DNA of 64,000 nt from assembly GCA_966250335.1 (NCBI GenBank), contig CBINGZ010000011.1, positions 66,495 through 130,494 on the forward strand, written 5' to 3'. Each line of letters starts with the position of its first letter. The first letter of the stretch is position 1. The notes under the pieces were generated by a model, which was not told the DNA's origin, did no database searches, and saw nothing but the letters and a program-made list of their open reading frames with translations. Shown in pieces: positions 25,427-35,164 of the stretch. Origin of the DNA: OLB7 sp966250335. Its GTDB lineage: Bacteria; Bacteroidota; Ignavibacteria; OLB7. Position numbers and translations under genes: made by a program.

Positions 25427-26242
25427 TTACTGAGAGACGAAATACCGTACCGGATTGGTCCCGGTCCGGAGCCTGACGACCCGGAGGTCGAGGTTTCGTG
25501 CGGCAAGGGTCTTCTCCACAAGGGAGGCGAGCCCTTCGGTCACGAATCGCTCCGACTCGGCGTGCCCCGGATCAAGGATCGGTATCGCGTCGTTCGCGGC
25601 ATGAAATGCATGGTACCGGACGTCGGCCGTGATGAACGCGTCGGCGCCCGCCCGCACTGCGTCTTCGTAGAAGCTCATGCCGCTGCCCCCTACCAGGGCG
25701 ACCGTTTTGACCAGGGCGACGTCGTGCCGCGCCGGGTCGTGAGCCAGCCGGACGCAGTCCGTATCGCAGGCCACTTTGACGAGATCGGCGAGTTCCGTCA
25801 GCGGGATCTCCGCCTCGAGTTCGCCGACGGCCCCCATGCCGGCGTCCGGCCGCAGCGGGCTCGGGAGAAGGGGGCGGATATTCCGCAGGCCCAGGCTTTG
25901 CGCCAGCAGCGTGTTCGTTCCGGCGGGATGCGCGTCGAACGCCGTGTGGACCACGTAGAGGGGGGTTCCCGACTCTATCAGCCGTATCACGCATCGCTCC
26001 ACCCGTCCCTCGGTCGTCAGACGACGCAGGGGGCTATAGATCAACGGATGAAAGGCGATAATCAGTTCCACCCCTTCGGCGGCCGCCGTTTCGAGGAGAG
26101 CCTCCGTGACCTCGTACGCCACGCCGATCGAGCGGAGTTCCCGGGTCGCCGTACCGACCTGCAGACCGACGGGATCGTCGGGGAGGGCAAGGGAGAGGGG
26201 GAGCTCCTGCTGGAAATCGCTGATGAAGGATCGGACGTCCAC
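25427..26242 (-). CDS. Nif3-like dinuclear metal centre protein
   Basis: This 271-aa protein has the NIF3 fold markers: DDPVGLQVG (about 22-30), AFHPLIYSPLRR (the metal-binding histidine usually read as HHPL, here FHPL), VVHTAFDAHPAGTN (about 96-109), GGSGMSFYEDA and ADVRYHAFHAA with the second metal-ligand group. Family members form hexameric rings with two metals; several have GTP cyclohydrolase-like or phosphatase activity, but the physiological role is unsettled. The first His of the usual HH pair is replaced by Phe, worth noting. Confidence 0.88.
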   Translation of the reverse strand: MDVRSFISDFQQELPLSLALPDDPVGLQVGTATRELRSIGVAYEVTEALLETAAAEGVELIIAFHPLIYSPLRRLTTEGRVERCVIRLIESGTPLYVVHTAFDAHPAGTNTLLAQSLGLRNIRPLLPSPLRPDAGMGAVGELEAEIPLTELADLVKVACDTDCVRLAHDPARHDVALVKTVALVGGSGMSFYEDAVRAGADAFITADVRYHAFHAANDAIPILDPGHAESERFVTEGLASLVEKTLAARNLDLRVVRLRTGTNPVRYFVSQ

Positions 26243-26306
26243 TTCGTTGGTCGGATCTGATTGACGGAAGAGCCGATCGGCGGCAACGGGAGCCGGGCGA
26301 CCCGGT

Positions 26307-26882
26307 TCAGTTCGTGCCGAGCCTGCGATAGAGCGGCAGCAGCGATCGCGTCTTCCGTTCGGTGCTTTCGAACTTCGTGATCACCGTGAACTCCTTCGTC
26401 CCTTCGGACCAGAAGATCACCGGCATCGAATCGCCGCCGTACGTGCCGTTGGTGCTGTGATACTGCTCGTAGTTGAACCCGCCGGGGTTGGTGTAGTACA
26501 TCCAGATCCCCTTGTTCTCGAACCTGTAGAGGCCGACCTCCTCGTACGAATCGAACTCGAAGGTGACCTCGCCGTTCAGGACGCCATCCTCCTCGTAGAG
26601 CCGCTTCTTCACGTTCCTGTAGCCCGGGTGGTCCTGTTCGAACTCGTTCCCCTTCAGATAGCGGGTGATCAGCTCGGTGTAGTCCTTCGCCGAGGCGTCG
26701 GCGGACTCATCCTCGGCGGACATGATGTTGTGGAACGTGATCGAGGCCGATCCGCTTCCGTCAGGGTTCAGTTTGAATCTGTAGTCCTTCCCCTCAACGA
26801 TCAGGCATCCACCCAGAAGAACCGGGAGGAGGAGCAGGGCGAGGATCGGGGCTGACGGGAGGGATCTGAGTCTGAGCGGCAT
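26307..26882 (-). CDS. Hypothetical lipoprotein, 191 aa
   Basis: The signal peptide has a hydrophobic run at about 11-23 and the lipobox LLGGC with Cys26. The mature part is beta-rich, opening YRFKLNPDGSGSASITF, a pattern common in exported Bacteroidota-type lipoproteins that measure or bind something unknown. The C-terminal part is rich in Tyr, Gly and Asn (MYYTNPGGFNYEQYH). No named domain. It lies 64 bp upstream of the Nif3 gene and may share its transcript. Confidence 0.7.
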   Translation of the reverse strand: MPLRLRSLPSAPILALLLLPVLLGGCLIVEGKDYRFKLNPDGSGSASITFHNIMSAEDESADASAKDYTELITRYLKGNEFEQDHPGYRNVKKRLYEEDGVLNGEVTFEFDSYEEVGLYRFENKGIWMYYTNPGGFNYEQYHSTNGTYGGDSMPVIFWSEGTKEFTVITKFESTERKTRSLLPLYRRLGTN

Positions 26883-27019
26883 CGATCTGAATCAATTCGG
26901 TCGTTCATCTGAGCGGACGTCTCTGGACGACGAAGCGGAGGCCGGAGCAGTGGCCGCCGCTTTCCGATACCGCCGCCCGGGGGCGCGACCGGCACGAACC
27001 CGGAGAGTACGATATGATG

Positions 27020-27101
27020 CGGAGGGCGAGGGACTCGAACCCCCACAGGCTTGCGCCCGGCGGTTTTCAAGACCGCTGCAATACCATTATGCGAGCCCTC
27101 C
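27020..27101 (-). tRNA. tRNA-Ser(UGA)
   Basis: The acceptor stem is GGAGGGC/GCCCTCC. The anticodon stem-loop GCGGT-CTTGAAA-ACCGC has anticodon TGA (UGA). A class II variable arm (GGGC-GCAA-GCCT) and a T-arm GGTTCGAGTCC follow, with G73 as discriminator, as expected for serine tRNA. CCA is not encoded. The 82-nt length is short for a tRNA-Ser because the variable arm is small. The anticodon rules out tRNA-Sec (UCA). Confidence 0.95.
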
Positions 27102-27115
27102 GTCAACGGGCAACC

Positions 27116-27147
27116 CAAATATACGTTTGCGGGCCACTTCGGGCAAC
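27116..27147 (-). promoter_or_regulatory. Promoter of tRNA-Ser: GTTG-N20-TATATTTG
   Basis: On the minus strand the -7 box TATATTTG (27123-27116) is 20 bp from a -33 GTTG (27147-27144). The predicted transcript start is within about 10 nt of the tRNA 5' end. It is a textbook Bacteroidota-type promoter. Confidence 0.75.
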
Positions 27148-27180
27148 CTGCGGCCGGGGGCGGCATCAAATCTTACACGT

Positions 27181-29001
27181 CTACGATATTGCGCGCTCGT
27201 CGATGATATCCTCGCCGGCCCGCTGCTGCACCGCCACCAGACGGGCGAAGAATCCCCCCAGCGCCATCAGCTCGTCGTATCCCCCGAACTCCTCGATCCG
27301 TCCGTGCCGCATCACGGCGATCCTGTCGGCGCTTCGTATCGTGCTGAGCCGGTGGGCGATGATCAGCGTGGTCCTTCCCTCCATCACTCTCTCCAGCGCC
27401 TCCTGCACGAGCCGCTCCGATTCGGCGTCCAGATAGCTCGTCGCCTCGTCCAGGATCAGGATGGAAGGGTTGCGGATGATGGCGCGGGCGATCGCCACCC
27501 GCTGCCGCTGCCCGCCGGAAAGCCTGACCCCGCGTTCCCCGACGATCGTCTGAAATCGATCGGGAAACGATTCGATGAACTCCAGAGCGTTCGCAAGACG
27601 CGCCGCCTGATGCAGATCGTCCTGCGATGCGTCCGGATTTCCGTAGAGGATGTTCTCGGCGATCGTGCCGCCGAAAAGGGTGATATCCTGCGGCACCAGC
27701 GCTATCGACGACCGGACAGTGTGGAGCGGATAGTCGCGCGCGTCGCGTCCGTCGATCGCGATCACCCCCGCCGCCGGGTCGAAGAAGCGGAGAAGGAGGT
27801 TGACGATCGTCGATTTTCCGGCCCCCGACGATCCCACCAGCGCCAGACTGCTTCCGGCCGGGACGGCAAGGGAGACGTCCGCCAGCACCGTCACATCGGG
27901 CCGCGATGGATATCTGAACGAGACGTTCCGCAGCTCGATCGCGCCGCCGATCGCTCTCTCCGGCGTCACAGGTTCCTCGATCGCCTCACCCTCCATCTCC
28001 AGTAGAATCTCCCGCACCCGCTCGCTCGCCCCGATTGCCCGCTGGACCGAGCCGAAGAGGTCGGCGAAGCTCCCCATCGCCCCTCCGACGAACGCCGCGT
28101 AGAGGATGAACGACATCAGATCGCCGATCGAGAGATCTCCGCTCTGTACAAGCCCCCCCCCGTACCAGATCACGCCGGTCAGCGCGCCGAAGAGGACGAA
28201 GATGATGAAGGCGACGAACGCCCCGCGCGCCCGCGCCACCTTGAGCGAGATGCCGATCAGCTTGTCGAGATCCTTCCTGTAGCGCGCCGATTCGCGCCGT
28301 TCGGCGGTGAACCCCTTGACCACAGAGATCCCCTGCAGCGTCTCCTCGACGATCGTGTTGAGCGCCGCGTAGAGATCCTGCACCTGCTTGCTCGATTTCC
28401 GTATGGCGCGCCCGAAGAGGACGGCGATCAGAACGAGCAGAGGGATCGGGATCAGGATGAGAAGCGTGAGCTGCGGCGACGTGTAGACCACCAGAACGAT
28501 GCCGCCGATCATGATGACGGTCTGGCGGATCAGCTCCGACATCGTCGTGGTGATCGTCGTGTGGATCGTCCCGATATCGGTGCTGATGCGGCTGGAGAGA
28601 TCCCCCACGCGGCTGGTGTTGAAGGTGCTCATCGGCAGCCTCAGGATCTTCTCGTAGAGATCGTGCCGCAGGTCGGCCAGCGAGCGCTCGGCGACATCCA
28701 TCAGGAAGAAGGTCCGCACGTAGCTGAACCCCGACTGCGCCAGCAGCACGGCGAGGACGATCAGCGAGAGGCTCCCCAGGGTCAGCCCGTGGGCGGGCTT
28801 GCCGGTGACCACGTCGATCAGCATGCCGGTCAGCCCGGGGAACGCCAGGCCGGCCAGGGAGGAGATGAGAAGCGCCGCGACCGCGACCAGGAACTTCCAG
28901 CGGTAGGGGGCAAGGTAACGGAGAATGAACCGCGATCCCGCGAACGCCTTCAGCGACAGACGGGGACGCGGCGTGTCGGCCGGTGGAGAGGTCTGAGCCA
29001 T
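27181..29001 (-). CDS. MsbA-like ABC exporter, fused permease and ATPase
   Basis: This 606-aa protein has an N-terminal six-helix transmembrane domain (about 25-330) and a nucleotide-binding domain (about 355-600) with Walker A VGSSGAGKST, signature LSGGQRQRVAIARA, Walker B ILILDEATS and the H-loop IAHRLST. It is a type IV half-transporter that works as a homodimer in the inner membrane, exporting a lipid, peptide or drug. MsbA (lipid A flippase) is the nearest well-known group, but the cargo cannot be read. It is the only gene between the tRNA-Ser and the subtilase on this strand. Confidence 0.9.
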   Translation of the reverse strand: MAQTSPPADTPRPRLSLKAFAGSRFILRYLAPYRWKFLVAVAALLISSLAGLAFPGLTGMLIDVVTGKPAHGLTLGSLSLIVLAVLLAQSGFSYVRTFFLMDVAERSLADLRHDLYEKILRLPMSTFNTSRVGDLSSRISTDIGTIHTTITTTMSELIRQTVIMIGGIVLVVYTSPQLTLLILIPIPLLVLIAVLFGRAIRKSSKQVQDLYAALNTIVEETLQGISVVKGFTAERRESARYRKDLDKLIGISLKVARARGAFVAFIIFVLFGALTGVIWYGGGLVQSGDLSIGDLMSFILYAAFVGGAMGSFADLFGSVQRAIGASERVREILLEMEGEAIEEPVTPERAIGGAIELRNVSFRYPSRPDVTVLADVSLAVPAGSSLALVGSSGAGKSTIVNLLLRFFDPAAGVIAIDGRDARDYPLHTVRSSIALVPQDITLFGGTIAENILYGNPDASQDDLHQAARLANALEFIESFPDRFQTIVGERGVRLSGGQRQRVAIARAIIRNPSILILDEATSYLDAESERLVQEALERVMEGRTTLIIAHRLSTIRSADRIAVMRHGRIEEFGGYDELMALGGFFARLVAVQQRAGEDIIDERAIS

Positions 29002-29022
29002 TACGATAGATTGTTAGGGACG

Positions 29023-29056
29023 GAACAGACGGTGCGGCAGGCCGTGCCGTCTGTTC
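29023..29056. terminator. Hairpin terminator after the subtilase gene
   Basis: Ten-bp arms GAACAGACGG/CCGTCTGTTC enclose a loop that can itself pair. It lies 4 bp downstream of the subtilase stop and before the ABC exporter start. Confidence 0.6.
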
Positions 29057-29060
29057 ACCT

Positions 29061-31139
29061 TCAGGGTAAATAGATCAGCGACCGGGATTCGTGCTGGTCT
29101 CCGGCATCGAGCATGACGTAGTACGCCCCGCTCGGAAGGCCGTTGGGGATGAAGAGAACCGTGTGCCGTCCGGCAGGTCGAGGGTCGCCGTCCAGGAGTC
29201 TGGCGACCTCTTCTCCCAGCGAATTGTACACGGCCAGCGTGACGGCCGAGGATTGCCGCACGGTGAAGTCGATCGACGTGAACTCCCTGAAGGGATTGGG
29301 GGAGGCTTGGCCGATGGCAGTGATTGTGGGGATGACATCTTCGCAGACCGTCACCCGCTCGCGCACCGAACCGAGATCGATCACCGTCCGCCTGAGAACC
29401 GTTCCGTCGTTGTGCGATCTGATGACGACCTCGACCCTATCCTCGCCGGTGAGCGGGGCGGAGGTCGGCGCCAGGGTCCACTGGGCGATTCCGGAGACGG
29501 GGGAGAGGGTCCGGCCGCTGCGCGGCGTCGATCCCCCGGAGAGAGGGGTGAGGGTGATGTCGAGCTGACGTCTCTCGGCGAGCATATCGTCGGAAATCTC
29601 CTGGATCGACATTCCCGGCGCTCCGTTCAGGGGATTGTCGACCCATGCGCCGACGGTGACCGTGTTGTCGTTCGCGATATGGATGGCCGGATATCCGACG
29701 ACCGGCCGTTCGCGGCTGAGCCGTCGCAGCGCCTCCTCGACGTTCAGAAGCCCGTACCCGTAGGCGGTGTCGGGGTTCTCGGCGTGGGAGGCGGTCTGCT
29801 GGATGAGCGTTCTCACCTCATAGGGGGTCAGATCGGGCCGCGCCGAGAGGATGAGAGCGATGCCGGCTGTTGCGAGCGGGGAGGCGAGCGAGGTCCCCTG
29901 TGCGGCCGCGAAGGCGATGGAATCCTTGCTGTCGGCTCCCCACACCTTCACCCCCATCGTCGCGATATCGGGCTTCAGACGTCCGTTGCCGGAGAAGCCT
30001 CTGCTGCTGAAGGAGGCGATGACGCTGTGGGAGTCGACGGCCGCCACGGCGATCGCCGAATCGGCCTCCGCCGGCACCCCGATGAACTTGAACCCTGAAA
30101 GGAACTCGTTCCCCGCCGCGTTGACGCAGACCACGCCGAGCGAGACGCAATGGTTCAACCCTCTGCTGGCGAACGCCGTACGGCCGTCGAGTTCGTCGTA
30201 GGTGTGCGATTTCTCCGGCGGGTCGTAGCTGGTGTAGCCGAGCGAGGCGTTGGTGATATCGACCCCCTGCGCCTCCAGCCACTCCAGCCCCGCCACGTAG
30301 TTGTCCTCCTCGACGTTCCGCTCCGAGCGGATATCCTCGGTTCGCGCCAGCAGGAAGCTTGCGCTCGGGGCGCCGCCGACGAACTTCCCCGGCAGGTAGC
30401 CGGCGATGGTGCTCATCACGGTGGTGCCGTGGTACTCGGAGGGGTTCTCTCCCGGCTCGTCGTAGGTGGAGGTGTCGCCGTAGACGAAGTCCCGTTCGCC
30501 GATCACGTCGGCGTTCCGGAGCGCCAGGTGGCTCCTCCAGTCGAACCCGCCGTCAAGGACTCCGATCAGAATATCCTCGCCGGCGATGCCGCGCGTGTGG
30601 GCGTAGTCGAACCGGCTCAGCCTGTTCTGGTACCCGGTCAGACCGTATCTGTTCGTGATGCATCCTCCCCTCTCCGGGATCTCCTCCTGCGCCGATTTCG
30701 CGACCGCGACCTTGTCGAAGGGAGAGGAGGGGGAGGGGGGAAGGGTGCGGACGGTACGGATCGAATCGAGGAACGGAAGGGTCAGAAGGGATCTGTAGGT
30801 GACCGAGTCGGTGCGGACCATGACGGTGTTGAGCCATCGGGAGCTCTGGGCGATCACGGCGCCGGTCGAGAGTATCGCGTCAAGATAAGGCTGGGGGATC
30901 GGGAGATCGGCCGTGGAGACGCGCTCATCCGGCGGAAACATCTTCAGACGGCGGTTCAGCGCCCGTCCCGTCAGGTGCGCGGTCGCGGTCCGGTACAACG
31001 GATCGTTCGGGGGGATGATCCTGTGCGGCGTCCCCTTATCGCTGATGTAGAGCCTGTAATATCGTAACGAGTCCTGAGCGCATGCCGTCGATACCATCAA
31101 GAGAACCGCTGCCGTCAGAACGGGAAAAAGTCTCGCCAT
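29061..31139 (-). CDS. Secreted S8 (subtilisin-like) serine protease with type IX sorting domain
   Basis: The 692-aa product has a signal peptide (1-21) and a prodomain. The S8 catalytic domain has Asp196 (GVLDGGFD), His237 (YHGTTVMS), Asn344 of the oxyanion hole (NAAGN) and Ser417 (GTSLASP). After a beta-rich linker, the last 80 residues form a type A C-terminal sorting domain: ASPNPFREFTSIDF near its start, VYNSLGEEVARL and LPSGAYYVMLDAG. Such domains direct transport through the type IX system and attachment to the cell surface. It is an extracellular protease, with a hairpin terminator after it. Confidence 0.93.
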   Translation of the reverse strand: MARLFPVLTAAVLLMVSTACAQDSLRYYRLYISDKGTPHRIIPPNDPLYRTATAHLTGRALNRRLKMFPPDERVSTADLPIPQPYLDAILSTGAVIAQSSRWLNTVMVRTDSVTYRSLLTLPFLDSIRTVRTLPPSPSSPFDKVAVAKSAQEEIPERGGCITNRYGLTGYQNRLSRFDYAHTRGIAGEDILIGVLDGGFDWRSHLALRNADVIGERDFVYGDTSTYDEPGENPSEYHGTTVMSTIAGYLPGKFVGGAPSASFLLARTEDIRSERNVEEDNYVAGLEWLEAQGVDITNASLGYTSYDPPEKSHTYDELDGRTAFASRGLNHCVSLGVVCVNAAGNEFLSGFKFIGVPAEADSAIAVAAVDSHSVIASFSSRGFSGNGRLKPDIATMGVKVWGADSKDSIAFAAAQGTSLASPLATAGIALILSARPDLTPYEVRTLIQQTASHAENPDTAYGYGLLNVEEALRRLSRERPVVGYPAIHIANDNTVTVGAWVDNPLNGAPGMSIQEISDDMLAERRQLDITLTPLSGGSTPRSGRTLSPVSGIAQWTLAPTSAPLTGEDRVEVVIRSHNDGTVLRRTVIDLGSVRERVTVCEDVIPTITAIGQASPNPFREFTSIDFTVRQSSAVTLAVYNSLGEEVARLLDGDPRPAGRHTVLFIPNGLPSGAYYVMLDAGDQHESRSLIYLP

Positions 31140-31281
31140 TCGTAGTATCCGTTGACGTCCGTGCCGTAGAGAGATCGAGCCTTTGAGAACAGGGAATGTA
31201 AGCTAATCCCCCGTGATTGAATATCCCATTGTAACAAGTAACAAATTAGATGTCGAGTATGGCGGTAGCGGGGGGGAACAG

Positions 31282-31289
31282 TATATTTG
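31282..31289 (+). promoter_or_regulatory. Putative -7 box TATATTTG for the E1 gene
   Basis: A perfect TAnnTTTG lies inside the region that would code residues 11-13 of a longer E1 reading. If used, transcription starts near 31296 and translation must start at 31343. The -33 region is poor, so this is tentative. Confidence 0.45.
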
Positions 31290-31342
31290 GGCACCTCAGT
31301 CCGAAGTCCCTACCAGACGAAATTCAAACGATATCTAACCTG

Positions 31343-33490
31343 ATGAGCGCCAGTCAAGCTAAAGCCGGATCGAAGAGCAAGAAACGTCAGTCGAAGGCGG
31401 AAACGGTTCCGTCCGACCTCGTGCTGGAGGTTGGGGGAGAGGGCCCGGGTGAAGCGATCACCAACGGCAACTCCTCGACCGCTCCCTCGATCGTACCGGA
31501 TGCCGCGACGCTCCGTGAATGGTACGGGCTGATGCATCTGGGACGTATTCTGGACGAAAAGGCGGCCAACTATCTGAAGCAGGCGAAGGGCTGGAGCTAC
31601 CATGCCCCGTGCGCCGGCCATGAGGGAATCCAGCTCGCGCTGGGACGGTCGTTCCGTCAGGGGACCGATTTCCTCTTCCCGTACTATCGCGATCTGATGA
31701 CGTCGCTCGCCGCCGGCATCACCCCGTACGAGATCATCCTCAACGGTCTCAGCAAGGAAGGGGATGTGGCCGGCGGGGGACGTCACATGTCGAACCACTT
31801 CGCCAAGCCGACGATCGGCATCCAGAACGTCTCGAGCTGCACCGGCAACCATGCGCCGCACGCGGCCGGCGTCGCCAAGGCGATCAAATACTACAAATCG
31901 GACGCGATCAGCTTCTATTCGGGGGGTGAATCGGCCTGCTCCGAGGGCTACTTCTACGAGGCCGTCAACGGCGCCACCGTCGCGAAGCTTCCGGTGATCT
32001 TCGTGATCCAGAACAACGGCTACGGCATCTCCGTCCCGCTTCACGAGGCGAGCGCCAACCCGATCGTCTCCGACAACTTCAGCGGCTTCGCCAACCTCCA
32101 TATCGTCCGCGTCGACGGCACCGATGTGCTCGACTCCTGGCGCGGCATGCAGGAGGCGATCGCCTACGTGCGGAGCGGAGCGGGGCCGGCGATGGTCCAT
32201 GCGCAGTGCGTCCGTATCGGATCGCATTCCAATTCGGATCGTCATGAGCTCTATCGCACTCCGGAGGAGCTGGCCGAGGCGAAGGGGAAGGACCCGGTCA
32301 GAAAGCTCCGCGCCTACCTGCTGGAGCAGGGGATTGCGACCGAAGAGGATCTGGCCGGAATCGAGGCGGGGAACAAGACGATATTGTTCGACGCGGCCGA
32401 CAAGGCCGAGGCGACCCCCGACCCGTCGCCCGAATCGTACAAGGAGTTCCTGATCGCCGACCCCTACGCCGCGAAGGAGAATCGCGACGCCGAAGGGGAG
32501 GAGATGACGCTGCTCCAGTCGCTCAACACCGTCATGAAGGAGGAGTTCCGGCACAACCCGAACACCTTCATCTGGGGGCAGGATGTGGCGACCAAGGAGA
32601 AGGGCGGCATCTTCAACGTGACCAAGGGGATGCAGCAGGAGTTCGGCTACGACCGTGTCCACAACGCTCCGATCTCCGAGGATTATATCGTAGGCTCGGC
32701 AAACGGCTTCAGCCGCTTCAGCGACGACGTCCGTCTGCTGATCGAGGGGGCGGAGTTCGCCGACTACTTCTGGCCGGCGATGGAGCAGACCGTGGAGATG
32801 GGACATGAATACTGGCGCACGCGCGGGCAGTTCTCGCCGAACGTCACGATTCGTATCGCATCGGGAGGATATATCACGGGGGGTCTCTACCACTCGCAGA
32901 ACATCGAGGCGTCGCTGCAGCCGCTGCCGGGGATGAGGATCGTCTACCCGGCGTTCGCCGACGACGCGGCCGGTCTCCTCAGGACCTGCCTCCGCTCGCG
33001 CGGGATGTCGATCTTCCTGGAGCCGAAGTTCCTCTACAACCACGGCTGGGCCAAGACTCAGGTCCCCCCCGGATTCGAGGTGCCGTTCGGCAAGGCGCGC
33101 ACCCGGCGCCAGGGGCGCGATCTGGTGATCATCGGCTACGGCACGGCGATCCATCTGGCGATCCAGGCGGCGGAGAAGCTGGCGGCCGAGGGGATCGAGG
33201 CGGAGGTGCTCGACCTGCGTTCGATCAAGCCGATGGACGACGAGGCGATCTTCGAGGCGGTCCGCAAGACGAGCCGCGCGCTGGTGGCGCATGAGGATCA
33301 TCTGCTGGGAGGGGTCGGCGGAGAGATCGTCGGCAGGATCATGACGAACTGCTTCGGCTATCTGGACGCGCCGGTGATGCGGGTCGGGAGCAAGGATACG
33401 CCGGTCGGCTTCTCGCCGGTGCTGGAGCGCGCCATCCTTCTCAACGCCGACGACATCTACCGGAAGGCCAAGGAGGTCATATCGTATTGA
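31343..33490 (+). CDS. Branched-chain-type 2-oxoacid dehydrogenase E1, fused alpha and beta subunits
   Basis: The 715-aa product joins E1-alpha (about 50-360) and E1-beta (about 385-710). In E1-alpha the thiamine-diphosphate motif GDG...NN appears as GES...QNN (GGESACSEGYFYEA, then VIQNNGYGIS), with Glu for the usual Asp. E1-beta has ISEDYIVGSANGFS and the closing GFSPVLERAIL. It decarboxylates a branched-chain 2-oxoacid and passes the acyl group to lipoyl-E2. A basic, low-complexity segment leads the chain. The start at 31250 (31 residues longer) is possible, but a -7 box inside it favours 31343. Neither has a clear ribosome-binding site. Confidence 0.9.
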   Translation: MSASQAKAGSKSKKRQSKAETVPSDLVLEVGGEGPGEAITNGNSSTAPSIVPDAATLREWYGLMHLGRILDEKAANYLKQAKGWSYHAPCAGHEGIQLALGRSFRQGTDFLFPYYRDLMTSLAAGITPYEIILNGLSKEGDVAGGGRHMSNHFAKPTIGIQNVSSCTGNHAPHAAGVAKAIKYYKSDAISFYSGGESACSEGYFYEAVNGATVAKLPVIFVIQNNGYGISVPLHEASANPIVSDNFSGFANLHIVRVDGTDVLDSWRGMQEAIAYVRSGAGPAMVHAQCVRIGSHSNSDRHELYRTPEELAEAKGKDPVRKLRAYLLEQGIATEEDLAGIEAGNKTILFDAADKAEATPDPSPESYKEFLIADPYAAKENRDAEGEEMTLLQSLNTVMKEEFRHNPNTFIWGQDVATKEKGGIFNVTKGMQQEFGYDRVHNAPISEDYIVGSANGFSRFSDDVRLLIEGAEFADYFWPAMEQTVEMGHEYWRTRGQFSPNVTIRIASGGYITGGLYHSQNIEASLQPLPGMRIVYPAFADDAAGLLRTCLRSRGMSIFLEPKFLYNHGWAKTQVPPGFEVPFGKARTRRQGRDLVIIGYGTAIHLAIQAAEKLAAEGIEAEVLDLRSIKPMDDEAIFEAVRKTSRALVAHEDHLLGGVGGEIVGRIMTNCFGYLDAPVMRVGSKDTPVGFSPVLERAILLNADDIYRKAKEVISY

Positions 33491-33561
33491 GCCGTGATTG
33501 CGGAAGGCGACGGTAACCGACCGTCCCATTATCCCGCATCACGATTCATCGGAGAAGTGGA

Positions 33562-33599
33562 ACGGCCCGGTCCTGCGCACGTAACCGCAGCCGGGCCGT
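33562..33599. terminator. Hairpin after the E1 gene
   Basis: ACGGCCCGG (33562-33570) pairs with CCGGGCCGT (33591-33599), with an inner CTGCG/CGCAG pair. No long U-tract. It lies 72 bp past the E1 stop. Confidence 0.6.
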
Positions 33600-33749
33600 G
33601 TCGTGTCGCGAAGCGATTCATTGTGCCCGCCGTGCCCAGGCGTTTCACCGGTCGTCGGGGCGGGCCATCGATCAGGTCAATCACATCTTCTGACGGTCAG
33701 GCGCGATCGATCCGCAACATCGCGGCGCCGGGACCGTAGGGATCGCACC

Positions 33750-35084
33750 ATGAGCATCAACAGCCTCCGACAATCATTCGTCATCATCGCCGTAGTTCTC
33801 GCCGGGGCGGGGTCGGTCTACTCGCAGACACCCCCCGTCACGCGGACCCTCACGATCGAGGAGGCGGTCTCCATCGCCAACGACAGGAATCTCACCATCG
33901 AGCTCGCCCGTTCGCGCGTGAACACGGCGGGGGCGCGGGTCACAAGCTCGTTCGGAACCTTCCTTCCCCAGATAAATATCTCCAGCGGATATACACGGCA
34001 GCTCAGCGACGGCACGGTGGTTGTGCAGGGGACGCCGATCCCCGGCAACAGACCCCCCGACAATCTGAGCGCGAACATCTCGGCGAGCGTTCTGCTCTTC
34101 GACGGATTCGCACGCACCGCGACATACAGCGCGTCGCAATCCGATCTTACAGCCTCGATGGAGACATTGAACAGAACGAAGGAGGATGTGGCGTTCCAGA
34201 CCAGATCGGCCTTCCTGAACGTTCTCCGCTCCGATCAGATCGTGGAGGTGCGGAGGAACGATATAGAACTGAACCGCGAGCAGCTCGTGCGCGCCAGGGG
34301 ACTGGTGGAGAGCGGCGCCGCGCAGGTGGGAACCGTCTACTCGCAGGAGGCGGAGCTCGCCAACGCCGAGCTTGCGCTGGAACAGGCCTCCACCGACGTC
34401 ATCATCGCGCGGAACACGCTGGAGCAGATTCTGAACCTTGATCCCGCGGTCGAGGTGCGCGCCAGCGCCGAGGGGCTCGCCAGCAGCGTCGACTCGCTGG
34501 AGATCCTGGAGTCGCGCGGCGCCCTTGGATCGTTCGACGATATGCTGAGACGCCAGCGCGAGAACCGGAAGGATATCCGCGCGGCACAGCTCGCCGTGGA
34601 GTCGGCCGGCGCGTCGGTCAAGGCGGCAAGGGGGAACTACTACCCGCAGGTCTCCGCCAGCGTCGGTTACGGCTGGCAGAGGGCGGGGGATATCCGCAGC
34701 GGCAACTCCAGCTTCGGGCTCAACCTGAACTACACGCCGTTCGACGGCTTCCGTACCAACGAGCAGGTGCAGCTTGCCGAGGCGCAGCGTCAGTCGGCCG
34801 AGATCGAACTGCGGCGTCTGGAGCTGCAGGCGCAGTCGGAGCTTCAGCAGTCGCTGGCCCGCCTGGACGGCGCCGAACGCCAGCTCCGCGCCGCTTCCAA
34901 GGCGGTGACCGCCGCGCGCCAGAGCCGTTTCGCCGCCGACGAACGGTACAAGGTCGGGCTCGGTAATTACGTCGATTATCTGCTGGCGAACTCGCAGTAT
35001 CTGAGCGCCCAGATCAACCAGGTCAACGCGGTCTTCAATTTCCGCCTGGCCCTCTACGAAGTCAGATACCAGCTCGGCGAATAA
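33750..35084 (+). CDS. TolC-family outer-membrane efflux protein
   Basis: The 444-aa product starts at 33750 (MSINSLRQSFVIIAVVLAGAG), with a signal peptide cleaved near residue 26. Two long alpha-hairpin halves follow (OEP domains, about 35-225 and 245-440), as in TolC. LTIEEAVSIANDRNLTIE is a typical OEP opening. It would form a trimeric outer-membrane and periplasmic exit duct. It opens a five-gene efflux cluster with the adaptor, ATPase and two permeases downstream. Confidence 0.9.
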   Translation: MSINSLRQSFVIIAVVLAGAGSVYSQTPPVTRTLTIEEAVSIANDRNLTIELARSRVNTAGARVTSSFGTFLPQINISSGYTRQLSDGTVVVQGTPIPGNRPPDNLSANISASVLLFDGFARTATYSASQSDLTASMETLNRTKEDVAFQTRSAFLNVLRSDQIVEVRRNDIELNREQLVRARGLVESGAAQVGTVYSQEAELANAELALEQASTDVIIARNTLEQILNLDPAVEVRASAEGLASSVDSLEILESRGALGSFDDMLRRQRENRKDIRAAQLAVESAGASVKAARGNYYPQVSASVGYGWQRAGDIRSGNSSFGLNLNYTPFDGFRTNEQVQLAEAQRQSAEIELRRLELQAQSELQQSLARLDGAERQLRAASKAVTAARQSRFAADERYKVGLGNYVDYLLANSQYLSAQINQVNAVFNFRLALYEVRYQLGE

Positions 35085-35164
35085 CCGTCGTCCGAGAGAC
35101 CGGGCCTGAGACCGGCCCCGCGACCGATCAACGATCCCAGATCACTAACGACCCGTGCAATTTC

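Noticed and set aside
27020..27101. tRNA-Sec
   Set aside because: The anticodon is UGA, not UCA, and the acceptor stem is 7 bp, so it is serine.
31250..31342. Longer E1 start
   Set aside because: Not excluded, but a perfect -7 box falls inside it and the extra residues have no family similarity.
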